In this document: positions 10,572-22,329 of the stretch, in pieces
Layout: each line of letters starts with the position of its first letter
Numbering within the stretch: position 1 is the first letter of the stretch
Assembly: GCA_021521415.1 (NCBI GenBank)
Contig: JAIQDT010014651.1
Location: 62,001-126,000 of the forward strand
Direction: 5' to 3'
Length of the DNA: 64,000 nt
Origin: Bidens hawaiensis
Lineage: Eukaryota; Streptophyta; Magnoliopsida; Asterales; Asteraceae
The notes under the pieces: generated by a model
The model's database searches: none
What the model saw: only the letters and a program-made list of their open reading frames with translations
What the model was told of the DNA's origin: nothing
Program-made: the position numbers and the translations under genes

Positions 10572-11676
10572 ATTTCGGGGTTCGATTGCTCTTGATCTAG
10601 TATTAATTTAATTATAACTTTGATTGATTTACGGTTTGATTTGGTTGGTATTGGACTGAATTAAGTTGAATTGGTGATTGGTAAGATATTGTGAAGGTTT
10701 GGTTGATTGGAATTGGGTTTTGGATTGGATTTATGTTATTTTTGTTTGGATATGATTGTGGCCGAAAACATGGGTTTGATTTTGGTCAACTGGATTCGGA
10801 ATTGGATGAATTGAGTTACGAGATGTTGCGATTTGATTTCGCAATGGGTTTACAAGTTGTTTGATACGTTATTTGAACGTTTTGGTGTTGTATTGGAGGT
10901 GTATTACGGATTTGTGTTTGATTAGTGTGTTCTTCATTTTCCAGATTTCTGGAAAAATGATGATGAAGATTTGAAGATCTTCATCATCTGTTGAAGATTC
11001 ATCATCTTTAAGCAATTCGTTACCGTAGTTCGTTAAGTTTTAGTAATTTGTTTCTTATTTCGTGCTCAGTTTGTTACTCAGTTCGTTAACAAATGTGATT
11101 CGTGTAATCTAGTTCGTCAGACACGTGGTCTGATTCGTTAACCTCTTATCTAACAAACTTTTGCCACGTGGCAAAGGTTGTCAGAGTTTGTTATAACCGT
11201 TATAACAAACTGATTCGTTAAGCAACTGTATCTAATTCGTTAGCTTAATTCGTTACCTTGAATCAAAGATACGTTACTTTGATTCGTTAAGCTGACGTTG
11301 TGATTTGTTACTTTGATTCGTTAAAGTGACTTTGTGATTCGTTACTCTGATTTGTTAAGTGAATTCAGAGATTCGTTACCTTGGTTCGTTACATTGAATT
11401 TGGATTCGTTAATCTAATTCGTTAACCTGATTCGTCAAACTGATTCGTCAAGTTGACCTGATTCGTTGACTCAATTTGTTTGATAATTCGTTATAACCTA
11501 ATTCGTGTGACACTGTTCCTGGTTCGTTACTCAGATAACTTTCAATTCGTTATAATTGATTCGTTATTTTAGTTCGTTACAAACACTGTTCACAGTTCGT
11601 TATACTTACTGTTCCAAGTTCGTTAACATATTTTCAAGTTTAGTCCTTGAAGTTTGATTGTTTGTTACTTATCAAG
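10572..11676 (+). repeat. Copia-2 leader with dense TTCGTTA array
   Basis: Untranslated leader between primer site and gag. From about 11020 to 11645 I count about 20 exact TTCGTTA heptamers in some 620 bp, nearly all in the same orientation, preceded by AA or GA (AATTCGTTA, GATTCGTTA) and irregularly spaced. The first 450 bp is TG-rich (TTGGATTGG-type) and lacks the motif. Confidence 0.9.
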
Positions 11677-13329
11677 ATGGCTGGTTTGTACGCATTAGCT
11701 TCTCAAAACGTACTCATGCAGCAAATGTTACAATTGGACACTGAAATTGGATCCCATTCAAAGTGTCCTCGATTGATGAAATTTAGTGATTTTCCTAAAT
11801 GGGAACCTCGTTCTCGTGCTCATCTGGGTTCTGTTCATCCAGATTGTTCCTATTGTCTTGATGAAGTGTATACGATACCAACGATTGGAGATGAAACAAC
11901 TGGATTAACGCCTAAAGCCATTTCACCATACTCACAAGAAGAAAAGAAATAGTTAGAGATCCAAACTAAAGCTTATTCGAATCTTACCATGGCTTTACCT
12001 CATACTATCTTTCATCAAATGGGTAGCATTAAGATTAGTGCTTCTTTGTTTCAACATATCCGTATGAGAAGTATGGGTAATACTGCGGAGAGTAAGAAGG
12101 TCATATTGAAATTTCAATTCAGAAATTTTAATTTACTTAAAGGTGAGACTGTCGAAGAAATGACAACTCGTTTCAATCATATGATTGCCGAGATGGAAAA
12201 ATTAAAGATTGAACCTTCTAAATCAGATAAGTTAGACACGATTAAGGGTGCTTTACCGAGTTCTTACTCGACTTTCTTAATGGTATTGAAAGAGAATAAT
12301 TATTTCGGTAATGAAGATCTAACTGCTTCTGAGTTCATGCAAAATATCGAAGCAAGAGAATATGATCTTAGGTGTCAAAAGTCTTCTAAGGAAAGTCAAG
12401 ATCCAGTATTTTATGGTGGAAATATGCCTCTGAGTTCAACAATTTCTCCGATCACTGAATTTCTCACCCAAAATGCAAGTGACAATGCTACAACAATTTA
12501 TAGTGATCCACGTGCATGCTTCTTCACTGCTGGAAGTTCTGGGTCATCTGGTGCTTCTGGTTCTTCTGGAGGGCCTGGAAATTCAACAACTGCAAATTAA
12601 TTTTCAGCACCACCGAATGTGAACATGAAGGAGGCTGAACAAAACTTTGCTTTCTTGTCTGCCTTTATGACTTCTTATGAGAATCTGGTTAGTAGTAAAA
12701 TTGCAACTAGTGAGTTGACTGATGAAGACTATGATCAAATTGATCCTAATGAGTTAAAGCTCATGGACTTGAAATGGAATATGGCGATGATTTTCAGAAA
12801 AGTGAAAAAGTTTATGCAAAGGACTGGAAAAGATTTTTCATCACTAAACAAGAAGGTTGGATTCAATAAACCGAAGGTTAAATGTTTCAACTGTCAAGAG
12901 TTTGGACATTTTGCTAAAGAATGTGACAAACCGAAGAAGGAATATATTGGTTCTCGAAATCAAGATCGAAACACTTCTGGAAAACCGAGTAATGATGCTG
13001 AGAAATCATCTGGGAACAAACCTTCTGCTACTAGAACACAAGCATTGCTGACTGCTGATGGAACTGATTGGTCACAATGATTGTTGTGCAATGAAAATCA
13101 AGCAAACTTAGCCATTTTTAAATCAAATGAAAATTTTCAAGATGCTAGTGAGAGTGAGCTATCTTTTGACAATGATATCGAGTATGATTCTGATGATTCA
13201 TGTGAAAAGCTACCAACAACTTTTGCTTGCATGGCCAAAATTAATGAGGTTAGTACTTCTGTTCCTATCTCTGGTAATTTTCTGCTAATGTGTCTTGTGT
13301 TGAATGTGAGAAAAACAAACCTAAGTTAG
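11677..13329 (+). pseudogene. Copia-2 gag (UBN2 plus zinc knuckle), interrupted
   Basis: Capsid/nucleocapsid gene. The start is the ATG at 11677 (MAGLYALASQNVLMQQML), matching the usual start of this copia gag family. One reading frame continues to 13329 but is broken by in-frame stops at 11950, 12598 and 13078. Order: N-terminal PRLMKFSDFPKWEPR block, then a shortened segment to MALPHTIFHQMG, UBN2 (LLKGETVEEMTTRFNHMIAE, DTIKGALPSSYSTFLM), a Ser/Gly linker (12535-12590), EDYDQIDPNELKLMDLKWNM, an intact zinc knuckle CFNCQEFGHFAKEC (about 12886-12927), and an acidic tail. Less decayed than the Copia-1 gag. Confidence 0.9.
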
Positions 13330-15997
13330 AATCATTGAAAAACCATAATGATTGTTTAGTTAGAGAAATTGCTTCACTTAAGGATACTTATAGACAATCT
13401 TTGGAATCTCAAATGAGATCTAGGGAGAAAATTGAAGCATTGTCTGTACGTAATCATGACCTTAAGGCTGAGTTATACGTCAAAAATGAGAATCAACGAT
13501 CAAAAATTTCAAGAAATCTTGAAGCATTGTTCTAAGATAACTGAGCTTGAAATTGAAGTTCTTGAGTTGAAAAATAAGTTGGGCAAGTTTAGAAACTCGT
13601 CATTTTTGCTAAATGAGATAATCGAAGTATCTGGTAAGTAAAAAGATTCTAAAAAGGGTATTGGTTTTGTTGAAGTTCCACCACCATTTCAAAATGATTA
13701 TATAGCAAATCCTTTTGCTAGAAAAGAAGAAGAAATGATTGTGAAAGAACCTATTTTTTCTGAACAAACTACATCAGTAAAATTTGATAATATTAAAGCC
13801 CAACCACCAACTCAAAAAAATCATGTCGAAAGAAATAAAGTGTTTGTAGAAAATCTTGAGAAGGTGATCATTAAGGATGTGTTTGAACCTGAAGTGTGAC
13901 ACAAAAACCAGAACATTCCAAGTTCTAATCACATTTTATGTGAACCTCATGAATTTGAGGAGGTCGTGTATGGTTCAAACACAACTCAAGTGAAAAAGGA
14001 GGAACAAGTTAAGGTTAAACCAATGAAGGCCAAGAAATCAGAAAAACCTAAAATTTCTAATGATGATTTGACGCATTTTATCAATCCTACTGTTTCCAAG
14101 CCATCAACGGGTCGTGTGTTTAAATTAAAAGGATTGGACACAATGTTCACTAAGAAAGAGATTCCGATTAGCATTATCAAACCAGAATTGATCAAAAGTG
14201 TCATCACAATGAAACTTCCAAGATACAAGATCTTGAACGTCAGTATGCTTATGCCAAGTTATTCATAATCGAAAGTTTCTTTCACAATCAAACACATCGG
14301 ACGCATTGATTAAAGCTAAGCAACTGTTAAAAACTGCTAAGAAAGTTCATTTTGTGAAATCAACTGGAACTCACACATTGCAAAGTTTTTCCAACTGGTT
14401 AGAGAAATTGCTTCACTTAAGGATACTTATAGACAATCTTTGGAATCTCAAATGAGATCTAGGGAGAAAATTGAAGCATTGTCTGTAAGTAATCATGACC
14501 TTAAGGCTGAGTTATTCGTCAAAAATGAGAATCAACGATCAAAAATTTCAAGAAATCTTGAAGCATTGTTCTAAGATAACTGAGCTTGAAATTGAAGTTC
14601 TTGAGTTGAAAAATAAGTTGGGCAAGTTTAGAAACTCGTCATTTTTGCTAAATGAGATAATCGAAGTATCTGGTAAGTAAAAAGATTCTAAAAAGGGTAT
14701 TGGTTTTGTTGAAGTTCCACCACCATTTCAAAATGATTATATAGCAAATCCTTTTGCTAGAAAAGAAGAAGAAATGATTGTGAAAGAACCTATTTTTTCT
14801 GAACAAACTACATCAGTAAAATTTGATAATATTAAAGCCCAACCACCAACTCAAAAAAATCATGTCGAAAGAAATAAAGTGTTTGTAGAAAATCTTGAGA
14901 AGGTGATCATTGAGGATGTGTTTGAACCTGAAGTGTGACACAAAAACCAGAACATTCCAAGTTCTAATCACATTTTATGTGAACCTCATGAATTTGAGGA
15001 GGTCGTGTATGGTTCAAACACAACTCAAGTGAAAAAGGAGGAACAAGTTAAGGTTAAACCAATGAAGGCCAAGAAATCAGAAAAACCTAAAATTTCTAAT
15101 AATGATTTGACGCATTTTATCAATCCTACTGTTTCCAAGCCATCAACGGGTCGTGTGTTTAAATTAAAAGGATTGGACACAATGTTCACTAAGAAAGAGA
15201 TTCCGATTAGCATTATCAAACCAGAATTGATCAAAAGTGTCTTCACAATGAAACTTCCAAGATACAAGATCTTGAACGTCAGTATGCTTATGCCAAGTTA
15301 TTCATAATCGAAAGTTTCTTTCACAATCAAACACATCGGACGCATTGTTTAAAGCTAAGCAACTGTTAAAAACTGCTAAGAAAGTTCATTTTGTGAAATC
15401 AACTGGAACTCACACATTGCAAAGTTTTTCCAACTGTTCTAATCTCGATTTCTACATGAAAAAGAAATCTGTGTCGTCTGATGATTTGGCCAAGAATTTT
15501 ACTAGGACTGTGAGTCATCAACCTTCTGTGGCATCAGTTTTTACCAAATCTCAACATGATCGTGTGGACATGAGAAGTTGCTTTCTTTGAGGACAACAAG
15601 GTCATGTGGTAAGAAACTGTGGACAGAAGAAGTCTCAGAATCTTTATCCATTTGTCAAGGACCATTCAAAACCTGTTCCATTAGTCAAAGAGATTTTGAG
15701 ATGACCAAGATCGTTTGATGATGAAACTCACATTATGTTTTTGATGTGAGTCCACGAAAGGTGATTCATGTCAATGAGAATGTAAGTTATGTTAAGCTCA
15801 AGTTTTTTCCAGCCGAACAAATCTGTAAGAACGTGAACACAAATGTCGTTCAAGCTGCCTATTTAAGACGAAAGTCTAAGAGGCCTATAACTTACTCTCA
15901 AGTTGCTGAACAACAATTGAATTCTGTTATATTTGATTCTTCTCATGAAACTCAAAAGGTGCCCAAGACTGAGGCCTGGGCTGCCTTTTTGAACTGA
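13290..15997 (+). pseudogene. Copia-2 gag-protease linker, coiled-coil, duplicated
   Basis: Linker between nucleocapsid and protease, now in several frames. It begins with a charged heptad-like stretch (ECEKNKPKLESLKNHND, then REIASLKDTYRQSLES and SKISRNLEAL) that looks coiled-coil. It continues as a Lys-rich segment (VKVKPMKAKKSEKPK), and both parts occur twice because of a 1039-bp duplication. After the duplication, near 15580-15620, a second zinc knuckle is visible but its second Cys is a stop codon (MRSCFL, stop, GQQGHVVRNC). A segment ending EAWAAFLN (15997) leads to the protease. Confidence 0.75.
13359..15436 (+). repeat. 1039-bp tandem duplication inside Copia-2
   Basis: Copy A is 13359-14397 and copy B is 14398-15436. 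Both begin GTTAGAGAAATTGCTTCAC and end TTTTTCCAACTG, and the offset is exactly 1039 bp throughout. By eye I find about seven substitutions (about 99% identity) and no length change. The element's own LTRs are several percent apart, so the duplication looks younger than the insertion. Confidence 0.95.
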
Positions 15998-16033
15998 TCA
16001 TTTTCAATTTGTGTGTAGGATACATCCAAGACC

Positions 16034-16498
16034 GTGTCGGGTGAAAACTGGATAATGGACAGTGGATGTTCTTGTCATATTACTGGAAATCTCAACCTCT
16101 TAACCAATGTTAGAAATATTCAAGGAGGTTATGTTGCTTTTGCTGGAAATTATGGGGGTATGATAACACAAGAAGGTGATGTTTCAAATGGGCATATTAC
16201 ATTTGAGAAATTCAACTATTGTGATAAGGTTGATCATAATTTATTAAGTGCGTCACAAATTTGCGACAAAAAGTACACGACTGTATTTACTGATAAAGAA
16301 TGTCTGATTCTGAAACCGGGATACGTCATTTCCGAGGACATGGTTGTCATGCGATCCCCTCGATCGAATGATATTTATGTGTTAAACATGTCTTCCAAAG
16401 CATCAACTTCTGTGGATACGTGTTTCGTTTCTAAAGCAACTAAAAGGACACGATTCTCTGGCACAGAAGAATGTGACATATTCATGTTAGGAAGATGA
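16034..16498 (+). pseudogene. Copia-2 aspartic protease and GAG-pre-integrase start
   Basis: Retropepsin-like protease that would cleave the polyprotein. The active-site motif is present as NWIMDSGCSCHITG (about 16048-16090), followed by the hydrophobic core (GGYVAFAGNYGGMITQEGDV) and the copia NLLSASQICDK block. The pre-integrase WHRR motif lies near 16459 in another frame, with a stop codon where Gly is expected, so a frame change of about 16440-16460 and a stop separate protease from integrase. Confidence 0.85.
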
Positions 16499-19335
16499 AT
16501 TATTTAATGGCTAATGACTTGGTCGAAGGTGTTTCCTTGAAACATTTTAAATTATCTGACCACTGTATTGCTTGCAAGAAAGGCAAACCGAAGAAAAAGT
16601 CACATCCGCCTAAGTTAATGAATTCCATTGATACTCCACTTGAACGACTTTATATGGATCTTTTTGGTCCTGTGAATCGTGCTAGTATCGCTGGAGATTG
16701 GTATTGTCTTGTAGTTACCGATGACTATTTAAAATATTCATGGGTCTTATTTATGAGTTCAAAAGATCAAATACCCGTTCTGGTTCAAGGCTTAATCACT
16801 AAGATCGAATCACTATACAAACTAAAAGTGAGACGTATTCGAAGTGATAATGGTACGGAGTTTAGAAACAATGTGTTGGATTTCTTTTGTGTTCAAAAGG
16901 GAATTCGTCGAGAATATAGTGCTCCTTACGTACCACAACAGAATGGTGTTGCTGAAAGTAAAAACAGAACTTTGATTGAAGCAGCTAGAATTATGCTTGC
17001 AGATTTTAAGCTTCCTGTCCAATTTTGGAACGAGGCTGTTAATACTTCTGGCTATACGCTTAATCGGGTTCTAAAAGTTAAGAGACTCCAAGAGACGAGT
17101 TATGAGCTTTTGAACAAACGAAAACCTAATTTAAAGTATTTGGAACCATTTTGGTGTCCCTGTACTATTTTGAAGAGAGATGCGGGTAAATTTAAAGAAA
17201 AGGCTGTTGAAGGATACTTCTTAGGTTATGCATCACCTAAGAAGAGAGTATGTAACTTTACCTTGGGTTGTGTAGAGGAATGGTACCATGTTGATTGTCA
17301 AAGGTACACCACTCCTTCTCAAGGTAAAGGTCCTGATTGGATGTTTGATTACGAGAGTTTATTCAATTCTTTCACTCAAATTGAAGATCAATCTGATGAA
17401 GATTTGATTCGTGCGTATTTGGAAGATCAATTCTCACTTCCAAGATCTTCTAGGTCTGTTTATGTTGATGCTTCACAAGATGATCTTCCTGATACAATGG
17501 ACGTGACTTCGATCTCGTCTGATGATGGTCATTTTGTTGATTCTTCCTCGGCTCCATTCCCTGAAACACATGTGATTGGTGAATCATCTCATGATGCTGA
17601 GGAGAATCTTACTAATTTAACAGACAATGTTGTTGTTCCTGAGAATCCCACTCTTCGGATTCATAATTATCATCGAAAGGAAAACATCATTGGGGAACTT
17701 GATGTGGGTGTGCAAACACGTCATCAAGTAGCTTCTTCAAGTGAAAATAATGTATTGTGTGCTTATGCGGATCTTCATTCCTCTGGAATCGTAAATCTTG
17801 CCAAATACACTTGTTTTCTATCCCAAGTAGAGCCTACAATGACTCGTATGGCACTTGAAGATCCTTCTTGGGTGGAGGCAATGCAAGAGGAATTGCAACA
17901 GTTTAACCGACTGGGTGTATGGGATCTTATCGATAAACCTGCTCGAGTCAAAAAGCCTATTCCGACTAAGTGGGTATTTAAATGTAAAAAGGACGATCGT
18001 GGAGTGATCGTGAGAAACAAAGCACGGCCAGTAGTGCAAGGTTTCCATCAACAAGAGGGTATAGACTGCACTGAGGTATATGCTCCAGTTGCAAGATTGG
18101 AAGCTATACGAATCTTTCTGGCTTATGCGGCTTACAAGAATATTAAAGTCTATCAGATGGATGTTAAAAGTGCTTTTCTTAATAGGAAATTAAACAAGGA
18201 AGTGTTTTTTTACCGCTTAAAGAAGGCACTGTATGGTCTACATCAAGCCCCGAGAGCTTGGTATAGCACGCTTGCTGACCATCTGACTGATAACGGCTTC
18301 AAGAGCGGGACTGTCGACTGCACTTTATTTTATAAGAATATTGGTGATGATCTTCTCCTCATTCAGATATATGTCGACGACATTATCTTTGGGTCAACAA
18401 ACGAAAAGTTATGTAAGGAATTCGAGAAGTCAATGAAAACAAAGTTCGAGATGAGCTCGATAAGAGAGATGAACTTCTTTTTAAGGTTGAAAGTTAACTA
18501 GTCTGCAAAAGGAATCTTTATTCACCAGACTAAATATGTGAACGATGTCTTGAGCCGATTCAAAATATCTTCCAGGAAAATCCCTTCAACTCCTCTCCCC
18601 GTGGGTCACAATTTATCACCAGATGAATTTGAGGACACCGTCGATCCTACCCTCTATCGAGCTATGATTGGGTCTTTGATGTATCTTACTGCTTCTCGAC
18701 CTGACATAATGTTTGCAGTTTGTTTATGTGCTAGGTACCAAGCTAGTCCCCGAGTGACTCATCTGGCAGCGGTCAAGCGTATTCTTCAATATCCGAGGGG
18801 TAATCCTGACATCGGGTTATGGTACCCCAAGGACGATAATTTTGAACTTACCGCCTTTTCTGAATAAGACTATGGAGGGTGCAAGATTAACTTCAAATCG
18901 ACTACAGCAGGGTGTCAATTCTTAGGAAGCCGGCTTGTTTTTTGGCAATGTAAGAAGCAGACGACGGTCTCCACTTCAACCGCTGAGGCAGAATATGTTG
19001 CAGCCTCGAGTTGTTGTTCCCAGGTTTTATGGATCCAACTACATTTGCGCGACTACGGTTTGAATTTTCTTACTACTCCAATTTTAATTGATAACTCTGC
19101 TTCCATTAGCATCACCAAAAATCCCGTACAACATCTTAAACGAAACATATCGAAATTCGATATCATTTCATACGGATTTGATTGTTTTGAAAAGAAATTA
19201 ATCGATCTTGAGAAAGTACATACCGATTTTTAAAAATCCGATCTATTTACCAAAGCATTTGACAAAACTCAATTTAACTTTTTGCTTGCTTTAAATGGAT
19301 TAAAAACCTTTGCTGATGTACTGAAACAAGGTTAA
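16459..19335 (+). pseudogene. Copia-2 integrase, reverse transcriptase, RNase H
   Basis: One frame runs from the pre-integrase motif to the TAA at 19333-19335 (VLKQG end). Integrase: zinc-binding [14 protein letters not shown], then a DDE triad in [16 protein letters not shown] and NGVAESKN (Asp, Asp and Glu all kept). [43 protein letters not shown] and the YVDD box ([11 protein letters not shown]). About 18 residues expected between EVFF and YRLKKALYG are deleted in frame. Stops interrupt at 18499-18501 (after LKVN), 18865-18867 (after AFSE) and near 19231. RNase H continues (AEAEYVAASS, LIDNSASISITKNP). Inactive because of the stops and the RT deletion. Confidence 0.92.
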
Positions 19336-22329
19336 TTATTTTTATTTTCGGTTTATTTTTCTTTTACTTTTCTTTCACTTTTATGTTTTGGGTTTTTGGG
19401 GTGAAAAACTAGAAAATACAAAAATACAGTGCTTTCCGTTTGTATAGATAAAAACCAAACACATTTGAAAAACCTGAAAAAGACAAAAATATTGTGTTTT
19501 CTTGTTTAAAAATATTTTGAAAATCCAAAAACATTTTAAAAATTTTTGAAAAATCAAAAATATTGTGTTTTCAGCATGTATAGAAAAATCCAAAAATCCA
19601 AAAATATTGTGAAGTTTTATTATGTTTTATAAGAAAATTGAAAAAGACAAAAAGATTGTGTTTTTAAGTATGTAAAGAGAAAATCCAAAAAGATTTTTGC
19701 ATACGTTCGCTGAAAATTATGTCAATTACCTATATTTTAAGGACATATATGTGTATATGTTTGGTTCTGATGTTTACTTGTAAATGTTTGGGATAGCCAT
19801 TTACCTGATAATGGAAAGTAATTGGGGCGATTGTTATGCATTTTACTTTATTATGTCGCTGAAAATTATGTCAGTTATTTAAGTTTGTGGAACATGCTTG
19901 CATGTTTTGGTCCTATTATCCACTTGTGGTTTGATAGGATAGCCATTAATCTATAGACTAAAAATGACTGGGGTGATTGAATTTATTTTAGTTTTATGCT
20001 CCTCAAAATTTTGAGTTTTTGAAGCAAAAAGAGAAAATGATAGTACATTGATCATTTGACCTCATATCAAGCAAGAAATAAGCTTAAAAGACTAAGTGCT
20101 TAATTGCATTGGTGCATTGATAGGTCTTAAACAACTTGTTAGAGTAAAGTATGTGATATAAACATAAAGATATGTCAAATTGAAAAAGGTGTTAGTCTCT
20201 AACAAAAATCTCGGTAATGATGGCAGAAATGTAATAGCCTATCGTACTCAAGCCTTATATTTATTTAATCACCAAAAATAAAATAAAGCAAATAACAAGC
20301 GTTGAGGTTCTGGACACTGTGAGTCTTTATGCGGTTTAATCATCTGGGTATTCATATGCATGAATATTTCATCCGCTTTTAGAGCAAACCCAAATTCATT
20401 AAACTTGATCATTGTTGTACATCGTACAAATTTAAACTACTAGCTTGATCACAATCCGCTGTTAGTCATACATTTGTTCCTCCCTTGCGCGCGTCTCAAT
20501 ACCAGTAAGAAACGGACCCCATGGGATACAATGTATGTAAGCCGATATATGGACTCGTGCATACTCACTCACAGTAAATGAAACTCAATGCATTGCTCAC
20601 AAATTTCAATAAAATTCAAATTTTGATCAACATTATAATGGTTTAAGTCAAGTTGGGGTGATATGGTAAAAATCAAATTAAACTTGAACCGAGACTAGAG
20701 GCTGATAGTTTCTGATATTCTGTGCTCTAATTGAACATTTAATCATATCACAGAAATGCTTGAAAGTTTGTTATAAGATTTAAATGGACAACAATATCAA
20801 TGACCGACTTAACGCCAGTCACAATATCACTGAAATATAAAACTGTAATGGAAGGGCAATTTGGTCAATATGATTCTCTGCTCAAACTCACCAAAAATCC
20901 AAAAAATATGTACTGCTTTTGAAAACTCATACAAAAACACAAAAATATTTTGTTATTTTATGTTTTATTTTCAGATAATTTTCTTGTAAATATCTTTCAT
21001 CAAAAATTCAAAACCAAAAATATTTTATTTTTTCTTTTACATATTATTTAATTTTCTTTAAGTTAAGTGTTTTTTAACGTAAAACACGTTAAGGTATTTG
21101 ATCATCGAGATACGGGATTTCGTTGATTTATTTATTTAACAATTGATATCAATAAATAATTATTAATTTAATTATTCTTTTATTTAATTGATTCAATTAT
21201 TTAATTATTTAATTTAAAATTACATAAATGAAATTCTTTATTCTTGTAAAACGAATTAGGGTCATTTATAATGAATTGCATTCCAATTCGTTAATTTAAT
21301 TCGCTTCCGCCACTCTGTAACGAATAACTTCTAATTCGTTAAACATAACTTAACGATTCAAGCGCGAATTACTGCTAATTCGTTATTAAGTCGTTTAAAT
21401 TTTAACGAATTAACTTTAATTAGTTATGCCACGTGTGCATGTATGATAACGAATCACTTGATTCATTATTTCAAATTTAAACAAATCTGATGACTTATTA
21501 CATTGGAGATTGTGCCGCGTCAGGGTATATAGGGTGTGAAGCCCTTTCGTTTTCACTATTCATCGTTCTTCTTCCTTAAGTAACGAACCCCTGGCAAAAT
21601 TTTTCTAAAATTGCAGACCTTCACTGTTTCGTGTTTTGATCATCAATATCGATTCATAAGGTAAAGATGATCACAACGTGATGTTTTTCGTCAAATTTGA
21701 TGAAGATCTTGAGGGCAACTAGTTTATTAATGTATCGGTTTTTAAGTTATTTAAAAAACCCTTAATTTACCCATTGTGTACCATGATTTGTTACAAATAG
21801 TTAATACAGCTTAGTTCGTGATGTGTTTCAGAGATCCTAGTGATCATTTGTTTGGTTTTACATCGATGATTATGTTTGAATTGAATTCAGAATTGCATTC
21901 TTGACTTTTAATGTTCTTGGCAATTTTGACTTGGACTTGATTTGTCAAACATTAAGTCTAAGGGCCATTCGTTAAGATATGACGAATTGGAACTGTTTCG
22001 TGTCCACTTCGTTACCCAAATCACAAGAATCAGGATATCAATCATTATTGATAACGAATCAAACTTTCATTCGTTATTTATAATGAATCAGACTTTCATT
22101 TGTTATCTTTTCATAACTGGTTCGTTAAGATCTAATTCTTCATATCTACTTGATAACGAAGCTAGCCGATTCGTCATAACGAATCACCAGTTCGTTATAA
22201 CGAATCAGCTTATTTAACGAATGACATTTTAAAATTATTATTAATTTAATAGTTTATAAATTAGTATAATTTTATAATTTTATTTAATTCTTAGTTATTC
22301 TAATTCTAGTATCTGTTTTATTATCAGTT
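19336..22329 (+). other. Copia-2 non-coding region between pol and third ORF
   Basis: About 3 kb without a convincing ORF. 19380-19700 is rich in repeated AAAAATCCAAAAATATTGTG-type phrases. 19705-19990 holds two diverged copies, about 149 bp apart, of a unit beginning GCTGAAAATTATGTCA and ending with a GGGG-GATTG block. 20900-21210 is AT-rich. 21240-22230 has a second TTCGTTA/TAACGAA cluster in both orientations. A possible polypurine tract is not evident. Confidence 0.8.
21240..22230. repeat. Second TTCGTTA/TAACGAA cluster of Copia-2
   Basis: Repeated AATTCGTTA, TAACGAAT and CATTCGTTA copies in both orientations, dense at 21255-21460 and 21960-22220, just upstream of the third ORF. Same heptamer as in the leader and LTRs of this element and in the unrelated solo LTRs. 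Confidence 0.85.

Noticed and set aside
13986..15267. Pair of minus-strand 80-codon ORFs (13986-14228 and 15025-15267)
   Set aside because: They are antisense shadows of the duplicated gag linker and are identical only because of the tandem duplication.
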